Part shown: piece by piece, positions 1 through 5,827 of the stretch
Layout of the letters: every line of letters begins with the position of its first letter
How positions within the stretch are numbered: position 1 is the first letter of the stretch
Origin: Peptococcaceae bacterium
GTDB lineage: Bacteria > Bacillota > Desulfitobacteriia > Desulfitobacteriales > Desulfitobacteriaceae
Length of the DNA stretch: 14,434 nucleotides
Assembly: GCA_031289815.1 (NCBI GenBank)
Contig: JAITOS010000049.1
Coordinates: 1 to 14,434, forward strand
Reading direction: 5' to 3'
Position numbers and translations under genes: made by a program
Notes under the pieces: model-generated
What the model saw: only the letters and a program-made list of their open reading frames with translations
The model's database searches: none
What the model was told of the DNA's origin: nothing

Positions 1-2
1 AT

Positions 3-119
3 TCCATCCCGGCGGACGGCGACGTCGTCCGGGCCTTCAGGCAAGCCGGTTTTGTCTGGGGTGGGGATGCCTGGTATTCCTCCCATGACTATATGCATTT
101 TTCCTATCTGGGAGGGTAA
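3..119 (+). CDS. M15-family (VanY/CwlK-like) cell-wall peptidase, C-terminal fragment
   Basis: The frame is open from the left edge and ends in TAA at 117-119, so only the last 38 residues are visible. They contain F-V-W-G-G-D-A-W (residues 17-24 of the fragment) followed by H-D-Y-M-H-F (28-33). That is the end of LAS-type zinc peptidases of family M15, which act as D-Ala-D-Ala carboxypeptidases or L-Ala-D-Glu endolysin-like enzymes. In that family the Asp/Glu three residues before the final His is the catalytic base position, and the His (residue 32 here) binds zinc. Such proteins trim peptidoglycan peptides and are also common as prophage lysins. The neighbouring fragments suggest accessory or decayed DNA. 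Whether the gene upstream is intact cannot be seen. The family call rests on the motif alone. Confidence 0.72.
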   Translation, partial: SIPADGDVVRAFRQAGFVWGGDAWYSSHDYMHFSYLGG

Positions 120-129
120 GGGAGGATAA

Positions 130-258
130 CAACCGGGAACAGCTGCGGCGTATATGAACCGCTTTAAACCCGAATACGCAATCAAAGTTTCAGCAGGCAA
201 ATTCGGATTTGAAAGCGGAATTAAAACTATTCCACTCTACGCGGCGTTTTGTGTTTAG
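130..258 (+). pseudogene. C-terminal remnant of a DUF4143 / AAA-type ATPase
   Basis: This frame runs from a stop at 127-129 to TAG at 256-258 with no convincing start or ribosome binding site. The translation includes R-F-K-P-E-Y-A-I-K-V-S, then F-G-F-E-S-G-I-K and I-P-L-Y-A-A-F-C before the stop. That is the typical very C-terminus of the large AAA ATPase family with a DUF4143 domain. Full-length members are about 400 residues, so roughly 90 percent of the gene is missing. It begins only 10 nt after the stop of the peptidase fragment, so a deletion or insertion boundary probably lies near 120-150. The similarity is recalled from the family, not searched. An inactive fossil is the most likely reading. 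Confidence 0.6.
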
Positions 259-318
259 CACACGTTCAAAACGCGGAATAGCGTACAGTTTTGGCTCATA
301 GCGTTCACGGTATAAAAT

Positions 319-498
319 TCATAGATATTTTTCGTAATCCTGCCGGACATAGAAGATACGAGCGATATGAACCATTCTGCGGCTTTCGTCAACCGTATAG
401 AAAACGCGGTGATTCTTGATGGGAAACCTTCGGCAGCCTTTTTTCTGTAAGCGGCCATGTCGTGAAGGCTCAAGTATTATCTTAATCCAGAGATGCAT
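319..498 (-). pseudogene. RelE/ParE-family toxin, truncated C-terminal half
   Basis: The minus-strand frame reads from an ATG at 496-498 (directly preceded by an in-frame TAA) to TGA at 319-321, 59 codons. It carries G-C-R-R-F-P-I-K-N-H-R-V-F-Y, then V-D-E-S, I-A-R-I-F-Y-V-R-Q-D-Y and a C-terminal E-K-Y-L. This matches the last three strands of RelE/ParE type II toxins, where basic residues before 'VFY' and the 'R-I-x-Y-x-R-x-D' strand are characteristic. Complete family members are 90-110 residues, so the N-terminal helical hairpin is absent. The first ~9 residues look unrelated, and no ribosome binding site is evident. It is therefore best treated as a broken toxin. An unusually short living toxin cannot be excluded. 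Confidence 0.68.
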
Positions 499-522
499 TT
501 ACACACTTCGCGGGACACTCCC

Positions 523-651
523 GCCCGTAAAACGGGTATCCGGCAATCCAACATCAGCCGGATTGAAAACGGGAATTGCAGTCCGACAATCGCCACACTA
601 CAGCAGATTGCGGACGGCGTGGGAAAAACGCTCCATATTGAGTTCAGATAG
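523..651 (+). pseudogene. XRE/HTH-type antitoxin, truncated C-terminal half
   Basis: The plus-strand frame ending at TAG 649-651 encodes A-R-K-T-G-I-R-Q-S-N-I-S-R-I-E-N-G, then S-P-T-I-A-T-L-Q-Q-I-A-D and K-T-L-H-I-E-F-R. This is the recognition helix and following helices of a Cro/C1 (HTH_3) domain, as in antitoxins paired with RelE/HigB-type toxins. The frame stays open upstream to about 466, but residues before 523 fit the family poorly and no start with a ribosome binding site is present. The first helices of the HTH are therefore missing or frameshifted. The fragment lies head-to-head with the toxin remnant, unlike the usual co-directional toxin-antitoxin operon. Confidence 0.65.
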
Positions 652-696
652 ACGCTTAACGATTTTCGCACCTTTTTCGCACATAGTCCTGGAACC

Positions 697-760
697 GTCC
701 GCCCTTCGCGGCCCTCAGCAAGAGCAGGCGCACCTGTCCGCCCTTCGCCGACCCCAGCAA
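697..760 (+). repeat. two imperfect 25-nt direct repeats, 39-nt period
   Basis: The unit at 697-721 (GTCCGCCCTTCGC followed by GGCCCTCAGCAA) recurs at 736-760 (the same 13 nt, then CGACCCCAGCAA) with three mismatches. The 14 nt between the copies are not repeated. The repeats lie in a 246-nt non-coding stretch between the antitoxin remnant and the pspA-type gene. No function is recognised. They could be a remnant of a coding or intergenic repeat family. Confidence 0.6.
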
Positions 761-806
761 CGACTTCATGGGAGTAGACTTCGGCGCCGTCCCGGCTAAG
801 ATAATA

Positions 807-835
807 TTCATTACAAACGAAAAATCTGATATAAT
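807..835 (+). promoter_or_regulatory. sigma-A promoter for the PspA-type gene
   Basis: A perfect -10 hexamer TATAAT lies at 830-835. A weak -35 (TTCATT, 807-812) lies 17 nt upstream. The local sequence becomes AT-rich only here, about 60 nt before the start codon at 898, which fits a short untranslated leader. The -10 assignment is good and the -35 is poor, so an additional activator or alternative sigma factor is possible. Confidence 0.55.
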
Positions 836-897
836 AAGCACGGAGGAAAAATCCACCAAAGAAATACAACCGCGAGAAGCGGAGAGGGAGCTGGATC

Positions 898-1578
898 ATG
901 GCAGGAATTTTAGAACGCTTCGGAGATATCATGTCCGCCAACATCAACGCGTTACTCAGCAAGGCGGAGGGCAAGAACCGCGTGAAGCTCGCGGAGCAAT
1001 ACGTCATTAAAGCAAAAAGCGATTTTGCCGAGGTCAAACAGGCGCTAGCCACGGTACTCACTGCGGAAAAGAAGGCCCAAGCCGCTTACGAAAAAGAATT
1101 GAAGGATACCATCGGCCTTCAGGAAGCGGCGGAACACGCGGTACAGGCGGGCGACGACGCTGGCGCATTGAAAATTCTCGAACGCCTCGAACGGGAGCAG
1201 GCGGAGGTTGACGCGGCGAAAACCGCCTGGGACGCGGCCAGGGTGACGGCGGACAAAGCCCGTAAAATGCACAACAAGCTCGCCGCTGACATTCGCGTCC
1301 TGGAAAGCCAGAAAAATCAGATCGTCGTCAACGACGCGGTGGCGAAGGCGCAGGAAACAACCAATAAAATGGCCAGCGGCAGTCTATCGGCTGACGTCAC
1401 CAGCAAGATGGCGCAGCTCAATCAGAGCGCGGCTGACGCCCTTCTGAACGCGGAGAGCGTGGCCGAACTCAATGAGGAACCGCGCGATGAAACGGACGAC
1501 CTCGTTGCGAAGTACACGACGAATTCGGCGGCCGCCCAGGATAAATTGGCGGAACTGAAAGCGAAACTGGGTAAGTAA
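898..1578 (+). CDS. PspA/IM30 family protein
   Basis: This 226-residue protein opens with M-A-G-I-L-E-R-F-G-D-I-M-S-A-N-I-N, the amphipathic membrane-binding helix typical of PspA/Vipp1/LiaH proteins (family length ~220-250). The rest is almost continuous helix and coiled coil (residues ~25-155) rich in Ala, Lys, Glu and Gln, with a less regular C-terminal part. PspA proteins are ESCRT-III-like and coat the inner face of the membrane under envelope stress. Residues 18-40 differ from the common 'D-P-E-K-M-I-D-Q' segment, so this is a divergent member. The ATG at 898 follows a GGAGAGGGAG ribosome binding site. No pspF-, liaRS- or pspC-like gene is visible. The next gene encodes a two-TM protein that may be its membrane partner (inference). 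A promoter lies upstream and a terminator follows. Confidence 0.88.
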   Translation: MAGILERFGDIMSANINALLSKAEGKNRVKLAEQYVIKAKSDFAEVKQALATVLTAEKKAQAAYEKELKDTIGLQEAAEHAVQAGDDAGALKILERLEREQAEVDAAKTAWDAARVTADKARKMHNKLAADIRVLESQKNQIVVNDAVAKAQETTNKMASGSLSADVTSKMAQLNQSAADALLNAESVAELNEEPRDETDDLVAKYTTNSAAAQDKLAELKAKLGK

Positions 1579-1589
1579 GTCTTACCCAG
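1567..1589 (+). other. perfect hairpin spanning the stop codon of the PspA-type gene
   Basis: CTGGGTAAG (1567-1575) and CTTACCCAG (1581-1589) form a 9-bp perfect stem around a 5-nt loop (1576-1580) that contains the TAA stop at 1576-1578. There is no T-tract. It may stabilise the 3' end of the mRNA or assist the terminator 14 nt downstream. A role is inferred only from the symmetry. Confidence 0.6.
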
Positions 1590-1602
1590 GCACATAGAGC
1601 GG

Positions 1603-1632
1603 ACAGCGGCGGTAGTTCTCCGCCGCTGTTTT
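1603..1632 (+). terminator. Rho-independent terminator after the PspA-type gene
   Basis: ACAGCGGCGG (1603-1612) pairs perfectly with CCGCCGCTGT (1620-1629) around a 7-nt loop, followed by TTT at 1630-1632. The stem is 10 bp and mostly GC. The T-tract is short, so termination may be partial and the next gene could receive read-through transcription. Confidence 0.75.
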
Positions 1633-1647
1633 GGTGAAGAACAAGCC

Positions 1648-1677
1648 TTTACTGCACGGAGCGTGTGAGGGGATAAA
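1648..1677 (+). promoter_or_regulatory. possible promoter for the glycine-rich membrane protein gene
   Basis: TTTACT (1648-1653) and GATAAA (1672-1677) are separated by 18 nt, 80 nt before the next start codon and just after the terminator. Each hexamer matches the sigma-A consensus at four of six positions. This is only suggestive. Confidence 0.3.
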
Positions 1678-1757
1678 AGGTCGCCGCACAGGCGCAGTTT
1701 ATCACCGAAGAAAGCGCAGATACACATGAAGGTAAAAAGTTGTAAGGGGGTATTTTT

Positions 1758-2753
1758 ATGGCGCGTTCAGGAGGCGGTGGCGGCGGGGGAGGCTTCAGAG
1801 GGGGCGGCGGTTTCTCTTCAGGCTCGTCTCGCGGAGGAGGCGGTTTTAGTTCCCAGTCGAGCGGCAGTTCCCGGTCGGGCGGTAGCTCCCGCTCGTCTAA
1901 CTCCAGCGGCGGTCCTCGGATGTCCTTTCCCGGCGGTCCGCGCCCGCCTTACTCCAGCGGTGGTTTTCGTCCCCCCGGGCCGCGCCAGCCGCGCGGTTCG
2001 CAAGGGGGTTTTGCTTACGCTCTGGTTATCATCGTCGTCGTCATTTGCCTGTTGTATGCCTTTCTCCAGATCAGCGGCGCTTCTTTGTCCGCCGTCACGC
2101 AGTCGGCGCATACCCCGCCGGATAAGCTGAACGCGTCTCTCGGCGGCGCGCCCTATGTGATCTATACCGACGGCGGCGACGAATCCTGGGGCAGCGAGAT
2201 GTATTTATTCGACGACGCGCAGAAAAATTTCTGGAACCAAACCGGCGTCACTCCGTATGTGATCATCACCGCCGACTACGCGAAATACAGCGACGCCCAG
2301 ATGAAAGAAATCACGGACGCGCTCTACACAGCGTATGTCCCGACGGAAAGCGGTGTTTTGCTCCACATCTCCGATAACGGCGCGGGCGACTGGACGGCGT
2401 ATGTCATGCCGGGCAAGGGCGCAACTTCGGTTCTCGACGCCTACGGGCTGGATCAGATGCTGAACATCTTTGAAAGCAATTGGTACAGCGATAAGACGGA
2501 GGGGGCCTTATTGGCGGACACCCTGAACTCGGCGGCGGCGCGCATCATGACCAACCCAGCGGACTCCAGATCCAAGCTGACGGCCTTTGTCGTCGCTGTG
2601 ATAGCGCTTGTTATTGTGATCAGCATTGTGAAACGCAACGGGACAAAGCGCAAGGAAGCGGAGGCCCGTCAGGCGGAAGCCAACGCCCGGATTTTAAACG
2701 CGGATATCGAGGATATTCCCACCGACGCCACCGACGACTCCACCTTGAATTAA
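1758..2753 (+). CDS. glycine-rich two-TM membrane protein with external TPM-like domain
   Basis: This 331-residue protein starts at an ATG after an AAGGGGGT ribosome binding site. Residues 5-82 are low complexity: Gly runs, then Ser-Gly-Arg repeats and Pro-Gly-Arg segments. A transmembrane helix covers ~86-104 and a second one ~275-291. The second is followed by a basic, charged tail (292-331). The positive-inside rule places both ends in the cytoplasm and the ~170-residue central domain outside. That domain includes W-N-Q-T-G-V-T-P-Y-V-I-I, a G-A-G-D-W strand and a helix around 228-262. Its layout recalls TPM-type domains found in membrane-stress proteins, but I cannot confirm homology. It follows the PspA-type gene in the same direction. 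The function is unknown and a membrane adaptor for PspA is only a hypothesis. Confidence 0.75.
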   Translation: MARSGGGGGGGGFRGGGGFSSGSSRGGGGFSSQSSGSSRSGGSSRSSNSSGGPRMSFPGGPRPPYSSGGFRPPGPRQPRGSQGGFAYALVIIVVVICLLYAFLQISGASLSAVTQSAHTPPDKLNASLGGAPYVIYTDGGDESWGSEMYLFDDAQKNFWNQTGVTPYVIITADYAKYSDAQMKEITDALYTAYVPTESGVLLHISDNGAGDWTAYVMPGKGATSVLDAYGLDQMLNIFESNWYSDKTEGALLADTLNSAAARIMTNPADSRSKLTAFVVAVIALVIVISIVKRNGTKRKEAEARQAEANARILNADIEDIPTDATDDSTLN

Positions 2754-2775
2754 CCGTTTGGGGTGAGCTTATAGG

Positions 2776-2791
2776 GCGAAATTTATTTCGC
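2776..2791. repeat. 16-nt inverted repeat downstream of the glycine-rich gene
   Basis: GCGAAAT (2776-2782) and ATTTCGC (2785-2791) form a perfect inverted repeat with a 2-nt centre. No T-tract follows and the loop is too tight for a good hairpin, so a protein-binding site is at least as likely as a terminator. It lies in the 284-nt spacer before cydA. The rest of that spacer turns AT- and purine-rich from about 2860, and I see no convincing promoter, Rex site or FNR site in it. Confidence 0.45.
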
Positions 2792-3037
2792 TGACGGTGA
2801 AATTCGAGCCTTGGCGGGCAAATCCCAGGCTTGGACACGATCGGGGAGGGAAGCGCTTTCACATTTCAGTAAAAAATGAAAAATTGGTTGCTTTTTTAGA
2901 AGGAATTCAAAGAAATAGATAGAATAAAAATAAAAAGGCTCTAAAAACATAGAAAGAGGTATAAGAAAACAAAGTCCGCAGTAAAATGATGAACAAACGA
3001 TGAACAAAATGAAACGAAAGAAAAGGAGGAGGGGGAC

Positions 3038-4354
3038 ATGGGCGTCCTGATGTTATCTCGTATCCAATTTGCTCTGACGGCTGGGTTTCACTACATTTAC
3101 GTGCCGTTATCGATTGGGTTGGCTGTTCTAATCTTTTTTATGGAATTTCGCCGCCATCAAACCAAAAAGCCGGTATATGATCAAATGGCCAGATTTTGGA
3201 TCAAGCTGTTAGCGATCAACTTTGTGATTGGGGTGGCCACCGGTATTACGATGGAATTTCAATTCGGTACGAACTGGTCGGATTATTCCCGCTTTGTGGG
3301 GGATATTTTCGGCGCGCCGTTAGCGGCGGAAGGGATTTTCGCGTTTTTTCTGGAATCTACCTTTATCGGCTTGCTGTTCTTCGCCAAGGATAAGATTTCT
3401 TCCTTCATGCGGATGTTTGCCGCGCTGATGGTGGCGCTCGGCACGAATCTGTCGGCCTTTTGGATTCTCGCCGCCAACTCCTGGCAGCAGACGCCGGCGG
3501 GATATCAACTGGAAAATGGCCGGGCGATCATGACGGACTTCAGCGCCGCTCTATTCAATCATTCCACGCTGCCGCGCTTTTTCCACGCTATTGCCGGGGC
3601 GTATATCCTGGCCGCGGTGGTCGTGACGGCGGTCAGCGCCTATTACATTCTCAGAAATAAAAATCTGGAAATCGCCAAGCCGTCGCTCCGTTGGGGTCTG
3701 GTTTTCGGCGTCCTCTTCAGCGTGTTGCAGCTGTTCATCGGACACTGGCACGCGAAAGAAGTGGCGGAATACCAACCGGCGAAGATGGCGGCCTTCGAGT
3801 TGAACTGGGAGACGCGCGCCGACGCGCCTTTGCTGATTTTTGCGATTCCGAACGCGGCGGAAGAAAAAAATTCCTTTGAGATCAGCGTTCCGGGTATGTT
3901 GAGCTATTTCGCTTTTGGCAGCACTGCCGCGACGGTCACGGGACTCAAGGATATTCCGGCGGACGAACGGCCGCCGTTGCTGGCTTCCTCTCTTCCCTTC
4001 CATCTGATGGTGCTTTTTTGGGTCATTACCATTGTGGTGTTGGCGGTGGGGTTGATCAAGCAGCTGCGGGGGACGATCTATCAGAGCCGGGTGTGGCTGA
4101 AACTGTCTATGGCCGTGGTGCCGCTGGCGTATCTGGCCAACGAATTGGGCTGGATGGCGGCGGAGGTTGGCCGACAGCCGTGGATTGTGCAGGGCTTCCT
4201 GAAAACGGCGGACAGTGTTTCAGCCGTATCGCTGGCCCAGGTACTGACGGTCTTCATACTGTTTGGCGTCTATTATCTCGTTTTGTTCATTCTGTTCCTG
4301 TATTTTATGATGAAGACGATCCGGAACTATGTACCGCAAGAGCGTAGACAATAA
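3038..4354 (+). CDS. cydA: cytochrome bd ubiquinol/menaquinol oxidase subunit I
   Basis: CydA is the haem-bearing, quinol-oxidising subunit of cytochrome bd, which reduces O2 to water with high affinity in the cytoplasmic membrane. The 438 residues match the shorter Bacillus-type family and form about nine hydrophobic helices. Visible key residues (E. coli equivalents in brackets) are His18 (H19), Glu98 (E99), Glu106 (E107), His183 (H186), Met324 (M393) and the G-W-M-A-A-E-V-G-R-Q-P-W signature at 371-382. The quinol loop has Y-Q-P-A-K-M-A-A-F-E (Lys249 and Glu254, equivalent to K252 and E257) and lacks the long enterobacterial insertion. His322 occupies the place where I recall Arg391 in E. 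coli. The start follows a strong AGGAGG site (3024-3029). cydB follows after 21 nt in the same operon. No cydX-like ORF or cydCD is present. Confidence 0.96.
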   Translation: MGVLMLSRIQFALTAGFHYIYVPLSIGLAVLIFFMEFRRHQTKKPVYDQMARFWIKLLAINFVIGVATGITMEFQFGTNWSDYSRFVGDIFGAPLAAEGIFAFFLESTFIGLLFFAKDKISSFMRMFAALMVALGTNLSAFWILAANSWQQTPAGYQLENGRAIMTDFSAALFNHSTLPRFFHAIAGAYILAAVVVTAVSAYYILRNKNLEIAKPSLRWGLVFGVLFSVLQLFIGHWHAKEVAEYQPAKMAAFELNWETRADAPLLIFAIPNAAEEKNSFEISVPGMLSYFAFGSTAATVTGLKDIPADERPPLLASSLPFHLMVLFWVITIVVLAVGLIKQLRGTIYQSRVWLKLSMAVVPLAYLANELGWMAAEVGRQPWIVQGFLKTADSVSAVSLAQVLTVFILFGVYYLVLFILFLYFMMKTIRNYVPQERRQ

Positions 4355-4375
4355 GGGTCAAGGAGGGGAAAACAA

Positions 4376-5392
4376 ATGGATTTAAATCTGATCTGGTTTT
4401 TGCTGGTAGGCATTTTGATCGTTGGTTACGCCGTCCTTGACGGGTTTGACCTTGGGGTGGGAAGTTTATATCTGATCTTGCCGAAAACAACGGAAGAAAA
4501 GCAGGTGCTGCGGCACAGTATCGATCCGTTTTGGCACAGCAATGAGGTTTGGCTCCTGACCGGCGGCGGGGCGTTGTTTGCCGCTTTCCCTTTGGTGTAT
4601 GCCTCGGCCTTCAGCGCTTTCTATCTGGCGCTCTTTCTGGTGCTGTTCGCCTTGATTGCCCGGGCGGTAGCGATCGAATACCAGACCAAAGCGGAGCATC
4701 CGACGTTGAAGAAAGGACTGGAAATCGCCTTTTCTGTGGGCAGCTTTCTCCCGGCGCTGCTGTACGGCGTGGCGATGGGTAATGTGGCGCGGGGGATTGC
4801 TCTCAACGCGGCGCAGAATTACACCGGCACCTTCTGGCAATTACTGAATCCCTACGCGCTTTTATTCGGACTACTGGGCTTAGCCGCGTTTTTGCTTCAG
4901 GGCAGCGCCTATTTGGGCTTTAAAACGGAGGGGGATTTGCAGCAGCGTTCCCTGAGCTTCTCCCGGAATTTCTGGCTGGCCTTTCTGGTGCTCTATCTGG
5001 CGGGGACGGCGGTCAGCTATCTGTATACGCCGCAGTTGTTCGCGAACTATGGGCAATATCCGGTGCTGCTCCTGATTCCCGTGCTTAGTTGGGTGATGAC
5101 GGCGGTGACTGGTATCCTGCTCTTTAAAAAAGCGGCCTTCGTTTCCTTTCTGGCTTCTTCCGCTTCCCTGGCGCTGATGGTTCTGACCCTGGCGGTGGGG
5201 CTGTTCCCGAATCTTCTGCCGGCGACGGATCCGGTGCGCAGTCTGACGATCTATAACGCGTCTTCTTCCCCCTTGACGCTGAAAATCATGCTGATCATCG
5301 TCTGCTGCGGTTTGCCGCTGGTTCTGATCTATACGACGTATCTCTACCGGGTATTCCACGGAAAAGCGAAGTCGGACGCCGAAAGCTATTGA
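4376..5392 (+). CDS. cydB: cytochrome bd oxidase subunit II
   Basis: CydB is the structural partner of CydA in the bd oxidase. The 338-residue protein is hydrophobic throughout, with eight to nine predicted membrane helices. It carries the family signatures D-G-F-D-L-G-V-G (22-29) and F-W-H-S-N-E-V-W-L (52-60), followed by G-G-G-A-L-F-A-A-F-P. The AAGGAGGGG ribosome binding site lies 21 nt downstream of the cydA stop, so the two genes are surely co-transcribed. The length and motifs agree with the Firmicute CydB family. The stop codon (5390-5392) overlaps the -35 box of the promoter for the leuA leader. No terminator lies between them, so read-through from cydAB into the T-box leader is possible. 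Confidence 0.95.
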   Translation: MDLNLIWFLLVGILIVGYAVLDGFDLGVGSLYLILPKTTEEKQVLRHSIDPFWHSNEVWLLTGGGALFAAFPLVYASAFSAFYLALFLVLFALIARAVAIEYQTKAEHPTLKKGLEIAFSVGSFLPALLYGVAMGNVARGIALNAAQNYTGTFWQLLNPYALLFGLLGLAAFLLQGSAYLGFKTEGDLQQRSLSFSRNFWLAFLVLYLAGTAVSYLYTPQLFANYGQYPVLLLIPVLSWVMTAVTGILLFKKAAFVSFLASSASLALMVLTLAVGLFPNLLPATDPVRSLTIYNASSSPLTLKIMLIIVCCGLPLVLIYTTYLYRVFHGKAKSDAESY

Positions 5393-5417
5393 CATTCAGA
5401 AGTTCAGTGGATACAAT
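5389..5417 (+). promoter_or_regulatory. sigma-A promoter for the leuA T-box leader
   Basis: A consensus -35 TTGACA (5389-5394) and a near-consensus -10 TACAAT (5412-5417) are separated by exactly 17 nt. The -35 box overlaps the cydB stop codon. The expected transcription start is near 5424, just ahead of T-box stem I. Confidence 0.88.
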
Positions 5418-5423
5418 GTTTAA

Positions 5424-5723
5424 AAAGCGAAAATGACGAGGATGGGGAATAGTACGAGGAATGGGCTATGACAGAGAGTTGTCGGCAGGTGCGAGGCAAG
5501 GATAGACCGGCTTCGGAACTCTCCCCGGAGTTGTCGGCTGAAAACTTTCAGGAGTTGCGTAGGTCGGACGGAGCTTCCGCCGTTAAAAGGAAGAGGATAG
5601 TGGAATTGCCAGAATGTTCTGAAAATATTTCCTGTCCGCTGAGTTCGGTTGGCAAAAACCGTAATTTGGGTGGTACCACGAAGCGTCCCTTCGTCTCAAA
5701 AATGAGATGAAGGGTTTATTTTT
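5424..5723 (+). promoter_or_regulatory. T-box riboswitch (leucine) controlling leuA
   Basis: The leader has the T-box hallmarks in order. These are AGTA (5451-5454) and AGAGA (5473-5477) of stem I, and a specifier region GGAACTCTCC whose CTC (5519-5521) would read as a Leu codon. They are followed by hairpins around 5560-5580, the conserved T-box GGGTGGTACCACG (5668-5680) and a terminator hairpin. Uncharged tRNA-Leu is expected to pair with the specifier and, through its NCCA end, with the TGG bulge, so that an antiterminator forms and leuA is transcribed. The downstream 2-isopropylmalate synthase gene supports the leucine specificity. The exact specifier register is inferred. Neighbouring TCC (Ser) is less consistent with the gene controlled. 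Confidence 0.92.
5687..5723 (+). terminator. T-box attenuator terminator
   Basis: CCCTTCGTCTC (5687-5697) pairs with GAGATGAAGGG (5704-5714), with one G-U pair, and is followed by TTTATTTTT (5715-5723). It overlaps the 3' arm of the competing antiterminator, as expected for transcription attenuation by a T-box. Confidence 0.9.
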
Positions 5724-5827
5724 ACTGTGGGAGGCGATGATGGCGGTCGTCTGGAGAAGGATGTTCTCCGATCGACAGGGACGTTCCCCGATGAAAGATG
5801 GATGGTTATTGAAGGAGGAAGATAGCG

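Noticed and set aside
200..319. possible continuation of the toxin frame past its TGA on the minus strand (R-E-R-Y-E-P-K-L-Y)
   Set aside because: The frame stays open for ~40 codons to a further stop but shows no motif I recognise, and it lies opposite the ATPase remnant. Read-through is not supported.
416..799. 127-codon plus-strand frame over the toxin and antitoxin remnants
   Set aside because: It is out of frame with both recognisable remnants, is low in complexity at its end, and lacks a ribosome binding site.
477..1061. 194-codon minus-strand frame across the remnants and the start of the PspA-type gene
   Set aside because: It runs through the antitoxin remnant, the repeats and the PspA promoter, shows no family motif and has no ribosome binding site.
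1770..1900. GGN-rich tandem-like repeats
   Set aside because: They are explained by codons for the Gly/Ser-rich N-terminus. No exact repeat unit or CRISPR-like spacing is present.
1726..2130. 134-codon frame overlapping the glycine-rich gene
   Set aside because: Its Ala/Val/Pro composition is a frame-shifted reading of Gly/Ser/Arg codons. The 1758 frame has the TM helices and the ribosome binding site.
4880..5395. 171-codon minus-strand frame opposite cydB
   Set aside because: It is antisense to clear CydB membrane helices and has a highly charged, Gln/Arg-rich shadow composition.
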